Shown: positions 19,149 to 26,636, numbered from the stretch's first letter. The stretch: DNA of 64,000 nucleotides from Frankia sp. QA3 (GCF_000262465.1 NZ_CM001489.1:4338530-4402529); one strand, 5' to 3'. Program-made: numbers and translations. The notes: generated by a model from the letters alone, not told the origin.

Positions 19149-19511
19149 TCAGACGACGCGGCGCGGCATCAGATCCTGGGCGCGCAGCACCCGGAGCAGA
19201 TCGTCGGGATCGATCAGGAGTCGCCCTGTCGGCGGGCGGGTCGGCGCGGATTCGGCGTACTCCAGGGCCACGGGCAGGGTGTAGAAGTCGTCGAGGTGGC
19301 GGGCAAGCTCGGTCAGCCGCCGCTCGGTTTCCTTGTTCCGCCGCCAGTTCCGCTCGCCGGCGTCAGTGTCCTGCGCGCCCTCCCGCTCCAGGCGATGGGT
19401 CCGGCACAGCCCGTCCGGATCCTTCGCGATCGCTCGCTTGCCGCACCGGTGGGCGACGTATCTCCGCCCGCCCCCCATCACCATGGCGGTGCAACGGTCG
19501 TCGTCCAACAT
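19149..19511 (-). CDS. Small Cys/His protein of unknown function
   Basis: A 120-residue protein I do not recognise. Residues 7-40 hold a C-X15-C-X12-C-X2-H pattern (RC..., HRCGKRAI, GLCRTH) that looks like a small zinc site; the rest is charged and helical (RNWRRNKETERRLTELARHLDDFYTL) and ends in DPDDLLRVLRAQDLMPRRVV. GC and codon use fit the chromosome. It stands alone between sdhB and the RecQ gene. A related Cys/His pattern appears in the membrane protein at 22456-23394. Confidence 0.6.
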   Translation of the reverse strand: MLDDDRCTAMVMGGGRRYVAHRCGKRAIAKDPDGLCRTHRLEREGAQDTDAGERNWRRNKETERRLTELARHLDDFYTLPVALEYAESAPTRPPTGRLLIDPDDLLRVLRAQDLMPRRVV

Positions 19512-19817
19512 GTTGATCAGCGCCCGCCCTCCGTCTCGCCCGGCCGGTCACCGGCCGGTCCCGAAACCCCCGCGAGCCAAGGCTAGGACGAATACGGTGA
19601 ATGTCCATGGCCAGCCGGATGATTTCACCTCGATGTCACACCATTGGCGGGCGTGATGTTCGGTGTGCGCACAGCGTGCCAAGCCAGCTTCCGAAACGTC
19701 AATGGTTGAGTATTTCTTTTGCACCGGTTCCGGCCGTATTGCCACCCGCACGCGGCCCCGCCCCCGGCGTGTCCGGCGGCGTGCCAGGGCGGTGGATCGC
19801 CGAGAGCCGGGTCGTGC
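19512..19817. other. Intergenic region, no gene seen
   Basis: 306 bases between two leftward genes. It contains the palindrome-like GGCCGGTCACCGGCC near 19543-19558 and an AT-richer stretch around 19705-19725; no convincing start, RNA gene or terminator was found. Confidence 0.5.
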
Positions 19818-22160
19818 TCAGGTGGTGTCGACGGCGAGCGCGAACGGCAGCACCGCGGGCGCGCCGGCCTTCCGCAGCAGGCGGGCGGCCACTGTCATCG
19901 TCCAGCCGGTGACGATCCGGTCGTCGACGAGCAGGATCGGGCCGTCGACCGCGCCGAGCGCGTCGTGCAGGCCCGGCGGGACGGCGAACGCCTCCCACAG
20001 GCCGGCGAGCCGGTGGGCGCTGTTGTGGACCTGCCCGGCGTGCGGACCGCCGCCGACCCGTTCGAGCTGGCCCAGCAGCGGCAGCCGGCCGATGGCCGCG
20101 ATGCGTTCGGCGAGGCTGGACACCAGCCGGGGCCGGCTGCGCGAGGCGATCGCGACGACCGCGGCCGGGCGGCGCTCCCACTCCCAGTGGGCGAGCGTGC
20201 CCACGACCGCCTCCACCAGGTCGGCGGGCAGCGGGCCGTCGGCCCCGGTCTCGACCACGGCGTCGCGGCCGGGGCCATCGTCGGGACCCGTGCCGGGGCC
20301 GGCGGCGAACATCGGCCGCAGGCGGTTGCCCCAGCCGACGTCACCGAGCCGCGCCACCACTCGTCCGGGTTCGGCGCCGGCCGTCGGCGGGATGCGGCCG
20401 GACAGGCTGATGCCCAGCCGGTTCATGCCGGTCGGCCACATCCGGCGCGGCTCGATGACGACCCCGGGACGCATCAGCTCCTCGCGGGCCCGGGTGCTGG
20501 CGGCCGTCGAGACGGCTGACGGCCACGTCCGACCGGTGCACCGGTCGCAGCGCCCGCAGGGGGCGGCGTGGGGATCGTCGAGCTGGCGGCGCAGGAACTC
20601 CATCCGGCAACCGGGGGTGGCGATGTAGTCGAGCATCGCCTGCTGCTCGACGGCCCGCGCGGCGGCGACCCGCCGGTAGCGCGGCTCGTCGTAGGACCAC
20701 GCCGCCCCGGTCGCCGTCCAGCCGCCCTTGACCCGGTGGACCACGCCGTCGGTGTCGAGCACCTTCAGCATCTGGTCGAGCCGACTGGGGCCGAGGTCGA
20801 CGGCGGCCAACAGCGCCTGGGTCGACATCGGCCGGTCGGCGTCGGCGAGCACCCCCAGAACCGCGCGGACCACGCGCTCGGGCGGAAAGGAGGTGTCGGC
20901 GAAGTAGCGCCAGATGTCGCGGTCCTCCGCGGCCGGCAGGAGGACGACCTCGGCGGCGTCGACGGCGCGCCCGGCCCGCCCGATCTGCTGGTAGTAGGAG
21001 ATCGGCGACGAGGGCGCCCCGACGTGCACGACGAAGCCCAGATCCGGCTTGTCGAAGCCCATCCCGAGCGCGCTGGTGGCGACGAGCGCCTTGACCCGGT
21101 TGGCGAGCAGGTCCTCCTCGGCGGCGACGCGTTCGGCAGCCTCGGTGCCGCCGTGGTAGCAGGCGACCGGGTACCCCTCGCCGCGCAGGAAGGCGGTCAG
21201 CTCCTCCGCCGCCGCCTTGGTCAGCGTGTAGACGATCCCCGATCCGGGCAGCTCGCGGAGCCGCTCGGCGAGCCAGCCGAAGCGGTGCTCGGCCCGGGGC
21301 AGGGCGACGACGGCGAGCCGTAGGCTCTCCCGGTCGAGCGACCCGCGCAGCACCAGGGTGCCCGGCGCCTCGATCGCCCCCGCCCCGGCACCGGCGTCGA
21401 GCTGCTCGCTGACGTCCTCGACCACCCGCTGGTTGGCGGTCGCGGTGGTGGCGAGGACCGGGACCTGCGGGCGCAGGCCGGCGATCAGGGTGCGCAGCCG
21501 GCGGTAGTCCGGGCGGAAGTCGTGCCCCCAGTCGGAGATGCAGTGTGCCTCGTCCACCACGAGCAGACCGGTGGTGGCGGCGAGCTCGGGCAGGTAGTCA
21601 TCGCGGAACGTCGGGTTGTTCAGCCGTTCGGGCCCGACGAGCAGCACGTCGAGTTCGCCGGCTCGCAGCGCCGCGTAGACCTCGTCCCACTCGGTGACGT
21701 TGCCGGAGTGGATCTCACCCGCGCGGATGCCCAGCCGGCCGGCGGCGGCCGCCTGGTTGCGGATGAGGGCGAGCAGCGGCGAGACGATCACCGTCGGCCC
21801 GATCCGCCGGCCCGGGTCCACCGGGCCGAGCCCGGCCTCGCCGCGCAGCAGGGCGGTGGCGAGGAAGTAGACCGCCGACTTGCCCCAGCCGGTGCGCTGC
21901 ACGAGCAGCACCCGGCGCCGGTGGGTGACCAGCGCGTCGATCGCCTGCCACTGGTCCTCCCGCAGCACCGCGGCCGGCCCGGCCAACGCGCGCAGCAGCT
22001 CCTGCGCCCGCGCCCGCAACGCCCCGCCGCCCGCTGCCGGGGCGGACGCCTCCGCGGGGGCCGCCTGAGGTACGACGGACGCGCCGGCCGGCTGTGGGCC
22101 GGTCGCCGCCACGGATCCGTCGGCCACCGGATGCGCTGAGGTTGTCTCGTCTGCCGCCAT
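19818..22160 (-). CDS. RecQ-family DNA helicase fused to phosphoribosyltransferase-like domain
   Basis: A 780-residue SF2 helicase. About 65 disordered residues precede motif I QRTGWGKS (88-95); motif II is DEAH (203-206) followed by CISDWGHDFRPDY, a RecQ hallmark. Motif V/VI are SALGMGFDKPD and YYQQIGRAGR. The RecQ zinc site is CRMEFLRRQ...PCGRCDRC. The last 200 residues are not RecQ: they end in GPILLVDDRIVTGWTMT (VDD 745-747, TG 751-752), the PRPP-binding signature of type I phosphoribosyltransferases, followed by a LLRKAGAPAVLPFALA strand-helix. ATG 22160 is preferred; the frame opens at 22247. What the fused domain does (catalysis or nucleotide sensing) is unknown. Confidence 0.88.
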   Translation of the reverse strand: MAADETTSAHPVADGSVAATGPQPAGASVVPQAAPAEASAPAAGGGALRARAQELLRALAGPAAVLREDQWQAIDALVTHRRRVLLVQRTGWGKSAVYFLATALLRGEAGLGPVDPGRRIGPTVIVSPLLALIRNQAAAAGRLGIRAGEIHSGNVTEWDEVYAALRAGELDVLLVGPERLNNPTFRDDYLPELAATTGLLVVDEAHCISDWGHDFRPDYRRLRTLIAGLRPQVPVLATTATANQRVVEDVSEQLDAGAGAGAIEAPGTLVLRGSLDRESLRLAVVALPRAEHRFGWLAERLRELPGSGIVYTLTKAAAEELTAFLRGEGYPVACYHGGTEAAERVAAEEDLLANRVKALVATSALGMGFDKPDLGFVVHVGAPSSPISYYQQIGRAGRAVDAAEVVLLPAAEDRDIWRYFADTSFPPERVVRAVLGVLADADRPMSTQALLAAVDLGPSRLDQMLKVLDTDGVVHRVKGGWTATGAAWSYDEPRYRRVAAARAVEQQAMLDYIATPGCRMEFLRRQLDDPHAAPCGRCDRCTGRTWPSAVSTAASTRAREELMRPGVVIEPRRMWPTGMNRLGISLSGRIPPTAGAEPGRVVARLGDVGWGNRLRPMFAAGPGTGPDDGPGRDAVVETGADGPLPADLVEAVVGTLAHWEWERRPAAVVAIASRSRPRLVSSLAERIAAIGRLPLLGQLERVGGGPHAGQVHNSAHRLAGLWEAFAVPPGLHDALGAVDGPILLVDDRIVTGWTMTVAARLLRKAGAPAVLPFALAVDTT

Positions 22161-22443
22161 GACAAGGTGTCTACCCGACGCCACCGACAGAGCCGGAACG
22201 GCCGAGGTCAGGCGTCCGCTCGCCCCCGATGCCGCGCACCGAGCCACCCGACCACGGAGCCGATCGCGAGGGAGACGAAGCCCCCCGAGGCCATCATCAT
22301 TTCACAGGTTCCAAGGGAAGCAGGAATTTCGCATCCAGTACTTGACGGCGAGCCGTATTATTCACAATCGGGACTAACGCGATGAATAGTAACGGAAACG
22401 CGAACAGATAGCACAACCATGCATACAGCCAGAATAAGTTGCC

Positions 22444-22449
22444 TATCCT
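22444..22449 (+). promoter_or_regulatory. Candidate -10 element of a leaderless gene
   Basis: TATCCT fits the actinobacterial TAnnnT -10 consensus and ends seven bases before the GTG at 22456, which would place transcription start on the start codon. There is no Shine-Dalgarno upstream of that GTG, which agrees with a leaderless message. No good -35 is seen. Confidence 0.4.
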
Positions 22450-22455
22450 AAGCGT

Positions 22456-23394
22456 GTGGCCGACATCCTCGACGGCATTGGCCGTTGCCTGATCCTTTTC
22501 GCCACTTGGCTCGACCAGCGAACCCTTCTTCCGTGGCCTCTACTAATAGCCGCTCTGTTTCCAATACTTGCTGTCGCGCTAAGAACGACCCTATGGATGG
22601 CCCGCGGAACCACCTGGCCAGTCCAGTGCAAGTACTTCCACACGCAACAGGCACGGGCAGATAAGCCCTGTAGATCACCGGTAGCCGGAGAATGGTACTA
22701 CTGTCGTGCCCATAATCACGTTACGACATACGGCGATGGACACCGCGTAGATCCCTCACTGCCGCGCTGGATGGCCTTGCAGCCAGCCGTGGATCGCCAG
22801 AATCGAGGGCGGAGGAAGATCGAGCGGGACGACATCCGGGGCGTGGGGTTTGTGATGCTCTTCTCGAACAGAGAGACTCTGCTCTTCTACAAGGGATTGG
22901 CGAAAAGGCCGCGCGACGTTCTACCGGGCCTACGCACCCTTCCCGCCGACTTTCTCCGCCGCCTCCAAGAGCTTCGTAGGCTGCCTCTTCGCGAGGCCCT
23001 TGGATTTCGGCAGACCGATGGAGACGATCTGCCACGGGGCGTGGCGGCTCATATGACAAGGGTTGTGGCCGCTACTCGATGGGTACTTGGCGCACTCCTG
23101 CTCGGACTGGTCTTCGTCCTTCTTTCAGTCCTACTGCCAGGCGGCTGGCAGACCATGGCCGAGTTCTTGGCATCAACCGCGTTTATTGCCGGATGGAGTC
23201 TGTTCCGGTTCGGCATCTGGCGAGAAGAAGATTCGGGCTGGATTCGAGAGGGGGTACGCGAAGGCCTTAAGGCCAGCGCCATACTTATCTTCTTTGGCTT
23301 CACGTCTGGCCTCATCGGCGCCACGACCGAGAGCCTGCGCGACAGCGATCCAGCCGCAGCTCTATTTCAGCTCACTGCCTTCGTGCCTGCGTAG
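22456..23394 (+). CDS. Multi-spanning membrane protein with Cys/His motif, unknown
   Basis: 312 residues, not recognised. Topology: a hydrophobic segment at about 25-47 (LPWPLLIAALFPILAVALRT), a C-X13-C-X10-C-X2-H segment (QCKYF, PCRSPV, YYCRAH) at about 57-85, a soluble basic middle, then helices at about 208-230 (WVLGALLLGLVFVLLSVLL), 237-255 and 275-292. The GTG start probably begins a leaderless transcript. Codon use is less GC-rich than in neighbours, and the gene sits alone in an insertion that interrupts a paralogue of the gene at 24649, so it was acquired horizontally. A membrane protein with a small putative zinc site could sense or act on a ligand, but no function can be claimed. 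Confidence 0.7.
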   Translation: MADILDGIGRCLILFATWLDQRTLLPWPLLIAALFPILAVALRTTLWMARGTTWPVQCKYFHTQQARADKPCRSPVAGEWYYCRAHNHVTTYGDGHRVDPSLPRWMALQPAVDRQNRGRRKIERDDIRGVGFVMLFSNRETLLFYKGLAKRPRDVLPGLRTLPADFLRRLQELRRLPLREALGFRQTDGDDLPRGVAAHMTRVVAATRWVLGALLLGLVFVLLSVLLPGGWQTMAEFLASTAFIAGWSLFRFGIWREEDSGWIREGVREGLKASAILIFFGFTSGLIGATTESLRDSDPAAALFQLTAFVPA

Positions 23395-23645
23395 GCAAGT
23401 CGTTTTCCCGAGTCCCTCCCTGTCAGCCTCGGGTGGATCGTGGAAAACTGGTGGGGCCATCATCTCAAGAACAATCATCCTTCCAAACGTTCCGAAGGAA
23501 ATTTGGCCAGATCGCCCACGTCCACGCCCCGACCGCGATCAGAAACCAGGAGGCGCACTTCGACAGAGTCGCCCATCCAGCCTGCACTCGCCCGACCGTA
23601 CGATCCTGCCAAGATTCGTTACATTCGGTGAAGCGAGAACGCTGT

Positions 23646-24215
23646 TCAGGCGCTGAGCCTGAGCCGCGGGCCGGCGAAGGTCGGCATGATCTCACCGAAG
23701 GTCGTCTCTGGCCGATAGCGGAGGCTGGAGGGCTTCTCACCGCGGGATCCAACGGTGCCGAACTGCAGGGTCCACAACATCGACTCCGCGGACGGCAACG
23801 TGACCACGACCGCGTCCGTCTCGTCATCCATCTGTGCGGTCAGCCAGGAGACCGGATCCGACGGCAAGGCGCAGACATAGACGATCTCACCGGCCGCGTT
23901 CAGCGCCGCGGAACGCAGCTCCGCGGCCTGGCTGTCCACCCCGAGCGCCGCGCCCAGCCGCCCGGCGACCAGCTGCCGCTCCCATACCTGTGTGTCCTGC
24001 GCGATCCGGATTACCACGCCGCGCAACTCCTGCTCAAGGTGGATCTGCATATCCAGGTCACGATTGCCGTCGAAGTACCAGGCAAGTGCATCCGGAAATG
24101 CGCTGCGCAACTCGGTGGCCGTCGGCTCGGCGATCGCCAGTCCCGGGCACTGGGGTGACCAGGCCGACCAGGAGACGCCGTCGCGCCGAACAATCACGGA
24201 GACGGCTCTAGTCAC
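23646..24215 (-). CDS. hicB: Long HicB-like antitoxin
   Basis: 189 residues. The first 50 (VSVIVRRDGVSWSAWSPQCPGLAIAEPTATEL...ALAWYF) follow the HicB pattern of a partial RNase H-like domain. The remaining 140 residues (RGVVIRIAQDTQVWERQLVAGRL, WLTAQMDDETDAVVV, TTFGEIMPTFAGP) form a second region I do not recognise. A paralogue of equal length lies at 26067-26636. GTG 24215 overlaps the hicA stop by eight bases, and GGAGG nine bases upstream lies inside hicA, so expression is coupled. Normal HicB proteins end in a short DNA-binding domain; here the C-terminus is larger and different. Antitoxin role is inferred from partner and N-terminus. Confidence 0.7.
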   Translation of the reverse strand: MTRAVSVIVRRDGVSWSAWSPQCPGLAIAEPTATELRSAFPDALAWYFDGNRDLDMQIHLEQELRGVVIRIAQDTQVWERQLVAGRLGAALGVDSQAAELRSAALNAAGEIVYVCALPSDPVSWLTAQMDDETDAVVVTLPSAESMLWTLQFGTVGSRGEKPSSLRYRPETTFGEIMPTFAGPRLRLSA

Positions 24216-24606
24216 CGTGGATCACCTCCAGCGCCTCCTCCACACTCAGCCCAACCTGCTTGACCAGTATCTGCCGGACGAGCCCAGGCCCGACGGTAGT
24301 CCGGTCATGGGACGCGATCCGCAGCCGCGGGAGCCCGTCCGCCTCGAGCCACCGGTGCGACGAGCCCTCCTGCCGGGTCACGCGATATCCCAGCCGACCG
24401 AGTACCCGCAGGAGCTGGCGGGCCTTCAGCGAAGGGAACTCCCCGGTCGCCGAATCGTGGAAATCGGGCCTGGCACCGGGTGTCGTTCCCGTGTTCGCGG
24501 ACAGGCGGCTCTTCTCATCACATCCTCCACTCCTTGATCGAGATGAAGGAGTCGACCATACGACGGAGAGCACGCAAAGCGGTCCGATGGACACAAAAAG
24601 AAACAA
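24208..24606 (-). CDS. hicA: HicA-like mRNA interferase toxin
   Basis: The C-terminal 75 residues form a HicA double-stranded-RNA-binding-fold toxin: SLKARQLLRVLGRLGYRVTRQ, the catalytic His in GSSHRWLE, ASHDRTTVGPGLVRQILVK and QVGLSVEEALEVI. Known HicA enzymes cleave mRNA and tmRNA. The start is unclear: this frame offers only TTG 24606, GTG 24594 and GTG 24573, with an odd 55-residue lead. In another frame an ATG at 24518 has GGAGG five bases upstream, but its 30-codon ORF ends at 24426 exactly where HicA homology begins. Either HicA needs a frameshift, starts at 24573, or has a lesion near 24430. Confidence 0.7.
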   Translation of the reverse strand: MFLFVSIGPLCVLSVVWSTPSSRSRSGGCDEKSRLSANTGTTPGARPDFHDSATGEFPSLKARQLLRVLGRLGYRVTRQEGSSHRWLEADGLPRLRIASHDRTTVGPGLVRQILVKQVGLSVEEALEVIHGD

Positions 24607-24648
24607 TGTGGCCCTACTGGGTGCCGAGCGCCCGCCCGGGCGGGGTAC

Positions 24649-24948
24649 CTAGATCACAGATGAATCCGAATTGATCGGTTGCCTGGGTGGGGCGACCTCT
24701 TTGGAAACGCTGGAACGACCGGCGCGTGCCGCACGGACACCGAGCCAGCCGACGACGGAGCCGATCGCGAGGGAGACGACGGTCAGGACCAGGTGGACGG
24801 TGAAGAAGCCGGTCGGGCCGTCGTCCCAGGAACGATCATCCTTCCACACGTTCCGTAGGAAGTTCGGCCAGATCGCCCACGTCCACACCCCGACCGCGAT
24901 CAGGAACCAGGAGGCGCGCTTCGACAGAGTCACCCTCCCAGCTTGCAC
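24649..24948 (-). CDS. SCO4848-like small membrane protein
   Basis: 99 residues with two membrane helices: RASWFLIAVGVWTWAIWPNF and HLVLTVVSLAIGSVVGWLGV, joined by NVWKDDRSWDDGPTGFF. This matches the actinobacterial family of Streptomyces SCO4848, usually found beside a D-Ala-D-Ala carboxypeptidase and YihY genes, both also in this window at 31-34 kb. Start is GTG 24948 or the GTG at 24933, directly behind GGGAGG. Function of the family is unknown. A second, interrupted copy lies at 22215-23587. Confidence 0.75.
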   Translation of the reverse strand: MQAGRVTLSKRASWFLIAVGVWTWAIWPNFLRNVWKDDRSWDDGPTGFFTVHLVLTVVSLAIGSVVGWLGVRAARAGRSSVSKEVAPPRQPINSDSSVI

Positions 24949-24965
24949 CCGGGATCGCCTCAGGC

Positions 24966-25423
24966 TCAGGTGAGCAACGTCCTAAGCTCCTGCGCCTCGA
25001 TGCCCGCCTGACGCAGAACAGCGGCAGGGTTTCCTGTCGCCAGCTCCCGGTGAAGCGGGACGATCACAACCCGGGCACTCTCCTTGTGCCGCAGCTGCAG
25101 TGCGACCCGCGCGTGGCGACCTCTTCGAAGCCCGCACGTCCCAGGGCCCTCACGACCTTCGCCCCGCAGACCCGGGGCAGGGCAGGCGTCACGCCGACAG
25201 GCGGATGTCCAGCGCAGCGACGATGGAACCGTCCGCGGCAGTCACGGGGAAGGGCTGGTCCTCGAAGTACAGCTCCAACGCCTCGCGAAGATTCGCCGGC
25301 GACTCCCTGGCTGGTCACCTCGACCCCCAGCGTCCGCGCCACGTACCAGTCGCCCTCGTGCGTGACGACAGCCCTGACGTCCTTCCCGTCGTGAGCGGCG
25401 GGGGTTCCTGCCGTGCCGCTCAC
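24966..25423 (-). pseudogene. Frameshifted hicB-hicA pair
   Basis: HicB part: VRAVVTHEGDWYVARTLGVEVTSQG, then a one-base shift near 25305, then SPANLREALELYFEDQPFPV and AALDIRLSA with stop at 25189. HicA part begins at GTG 25192, overlapping that stop as GTGA: AKVVRALGRAGFEEVATRGSH, another shift at about 25110, then LRHKESARVVIVPLHRELATG and VLRQAGIEAQELRTLLT, stop at 24966. This is a classical short HicB with HicA in hicB-first order, different from the long hicB genes on either side. Each gene has one lesion; both are probably dead. Confidence 0.8.
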
Positions 25424-25741
25424 GCGGCACCTCGATGGGTTCCTGTTTCCCCGCCAACCGCCCGGACAGGTTCGGGTCTCACGTCGGCTCCACAGGCGTT
25501 TAGGGTCTCCGCCTGCCGGGGCATCCCAGCCCCGGCTTTCCGCCCAGCGGCGACCATACGAGCACCCTCGGCGAGGATGTTCCTCGCCGCCTTCAGACCA
25601 CGATCATGTTCCGTGATACGCCTCATCACGGATCCGCAGCACGTCGTTGAACACGACCCGGGCGCAACCAGACGCCCGCGCCAACGCCGCCACCCGACCC
25701 GGCTGCGGATAGGCACGCTAGCGGTAGCGCACGATAGCCAT
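25420..25741 (-). pseudogene. TnpB remnant with large internal deletion
   Basis: ATG 25741 begins the usual TnpB N-terminus (RAYPQPGRVAALARASGCARVVFNDVLRIRDEAY), already broken by TAG at 25718-25720. After about 45 codons and a stop, the sequence jumps to the C-terminal tail (LKAARNILAEG ... LNACGADVRPEP) ending at 25420. Roughly 300 codons, including the catalytic RuvC core, are missing. Confidence 0.75.
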
Positions 25742-25798
25742 CCCCGACATCGTCCCTGGTCCAGGAGCAGACCGGACGGCCACAGGCGAGGCAGACAC

Positions 25799-25990
25799 GT
25801 GGTCCGCGCAGTCCACGTCCGTTTGGTCTTCGTCACCACGTACCGGCAGGGGGCCCTGGACACGGCGATGCTGGACCGCTGCCGGCAGATCATGGCCGAC
25901 GTGCGCGACGACGTCGGTGCCTACCTCCCCACGTCCACCGGCGACAACGCCCACGTCCACCACCCCCGACGATCAGGGCTTACGCGCTAC
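25799..25990 (+). pseudogene. TnpA (Y1 transposase) N-terminal remnant
   Basis: GTG 25799 opens VVRAVHVRLVFVTTYRQGALD, CRQIMADVRDDVGAYLPTSTGD and the HUH motif HVH, matching IS605 TnpA; after His-His the homology ends and the tyrosine part is absent. It diverges from the TnpB remnant, so the source was an IS605 element with divergent genes, of a different lineage from the one at 7.8 kb. Confidence 0.7.
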
Positions 25991-26066
25991 GAGGCGCGTG
26001 CCGGGTTCCGCGAAACACCCCGATCTCTCGGGCTCGGGACCGGGATGGGCCTCGTCTTGGCGTGGC

Positions 26067-26636
26067 TCAGGTGCGTAGCTGCTGGCGGGGGCCGGCGAAG
26101 GTGCGGATGACCTCGCCCAGCGTGGTGTCGGGCGGGTAGGCCGAAGGCTGGACCGCGGCGGAACCATCACCGGCCGCGCCGAACCGGATGGCCCACAGCA
26201 TCGTCTCGGCGACCGGCAGGAGGGCGACGACGGCGTCGTTGTCGTCCTCCATCTGGGCGGTCAGCCAGGCGATCCGGTCGGACTGCAGGGCGCAGACGAA
26301 GGTGACCTCGCCCGCGCCGCTGACGGGACCGGAGCGTAGCTGCGCCCGCTGGCTCGCGACGCCGAGGGCGGCACCGAGCCGCTCGGCGATCCGTTCGCGC
26401 TCGTACAACTGGGCGTCCTGCGCGAGCCGGACGATGACACCGTGCAGCTCGCGCTCACAGTGGACCTGCGGCTCGATCGCGGCGTCCTCGCCGAAATACC
26501 AGGCGAGGACCTCGGGCAGCACGGCCCGCAGGTCCGCCGCGGCCGGCTGCACCATGGCGAGCCCCGGGTACTGCGGGGACCAGGCCGACCACGAGGGGCC
26601 GTCCTGACGCACGATGAGTGTGACGGGCCTACCCAC
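26067..26636 (-). CDS. hicB: Long HicB-like protein, orphan paralogue
   Basis: 189 residues, the same length as the protein at 23646-24215 and similar throughout (SWSAWSPQYPGLAM, ERIAERLGAALGV, VCALQSDRIAWLTAQM, TTLGEVIRTFAGPRQQ). The HicB-like N-terminus is kept and the frame is clean, with high GC3, so it appears to be under selection although its hicA partner is reduced to a fragment. GTG 26636 overlaps the old hicA stop by eight bases, the same geometry as the other copy. It might now protect against the intact toxin or act as a regulator; this is inference. Confidence 0.65.
   Translation of the reverse strand: MGRPVTLIVRQDGPSWSAWSPQYPGLAMVQPAAADLRAVLPEVLAWYFGEDAAIEPQVHCERELHGVIVRLAQDAQLYERERIAERLGAALGVASQRAQLRSGPVSGAGEVTFVCALQSDRIAWLTAQMEDDNDAVVALLPVAETMLWAIRFGAAGDGSAAVQPSAYPPDTTLGEVIRTFAGPRQQLRT

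Larger units (their letters stand above)
22277..23422. mobile_element. Low-GC one-gene insertion of unknown type
   Basis: Segment that separates the two halves of the small membrane-protein gene. Base composition is clearly lower in G+C than the flanks (for example 22360-22450), and its only gene is the one at 22456-23394. No transposase, terminal inverted repeat or clear target duplication was seen; the junctions read GAGACGA|AGCCCC and CCTCCC|TGTCAG. Mechanism of entry is unknown. Confidence 0.6.
22215..23587 (-). pseudogene. SCO4848-like membrane protein gene split by an insertion
   Basis: The 5' part (GTG 23587 to about 23423) encodes ATLSKCASWFLIAVG and AIWPNFLRNVWKDD, nearly the same as the intact gene at 24649-24948. 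At about 23423 the homology stops and resumes at 22276-22222, where GAGCCGATCGCGAGGGAGACGA matches the intact gene exactly. The 1.15 kb between is an insertion holding another gene. One base is missing near 23440 relative to the intact copy, and the C-terminal end is not recognisable. So it is a dead paralogue. Confidence 0.8.
24963..26073. repeat. 10-base direct repeats flanking the hicBA2/IS605 remnant block
   Basis: GGCTCAGGTG occurs at 24963-24972 and again at 26064-26073, at the two edges of the block that separates the intact SCO4848-like gene from the second long hicB gene. It overlaps two stop codons (TCA on the plus strand), so part of the identity may be chance. It is compatible with a target duplication or a recombination scar. 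Confidence 0.4.

Noticed and set aside
22161..22247. Longer N-terminus for the RecQ fusion
   Set aside because: The added residues are not like any RecQ start and this DNA lies next to the remains of the membrane-protein pseudogene.
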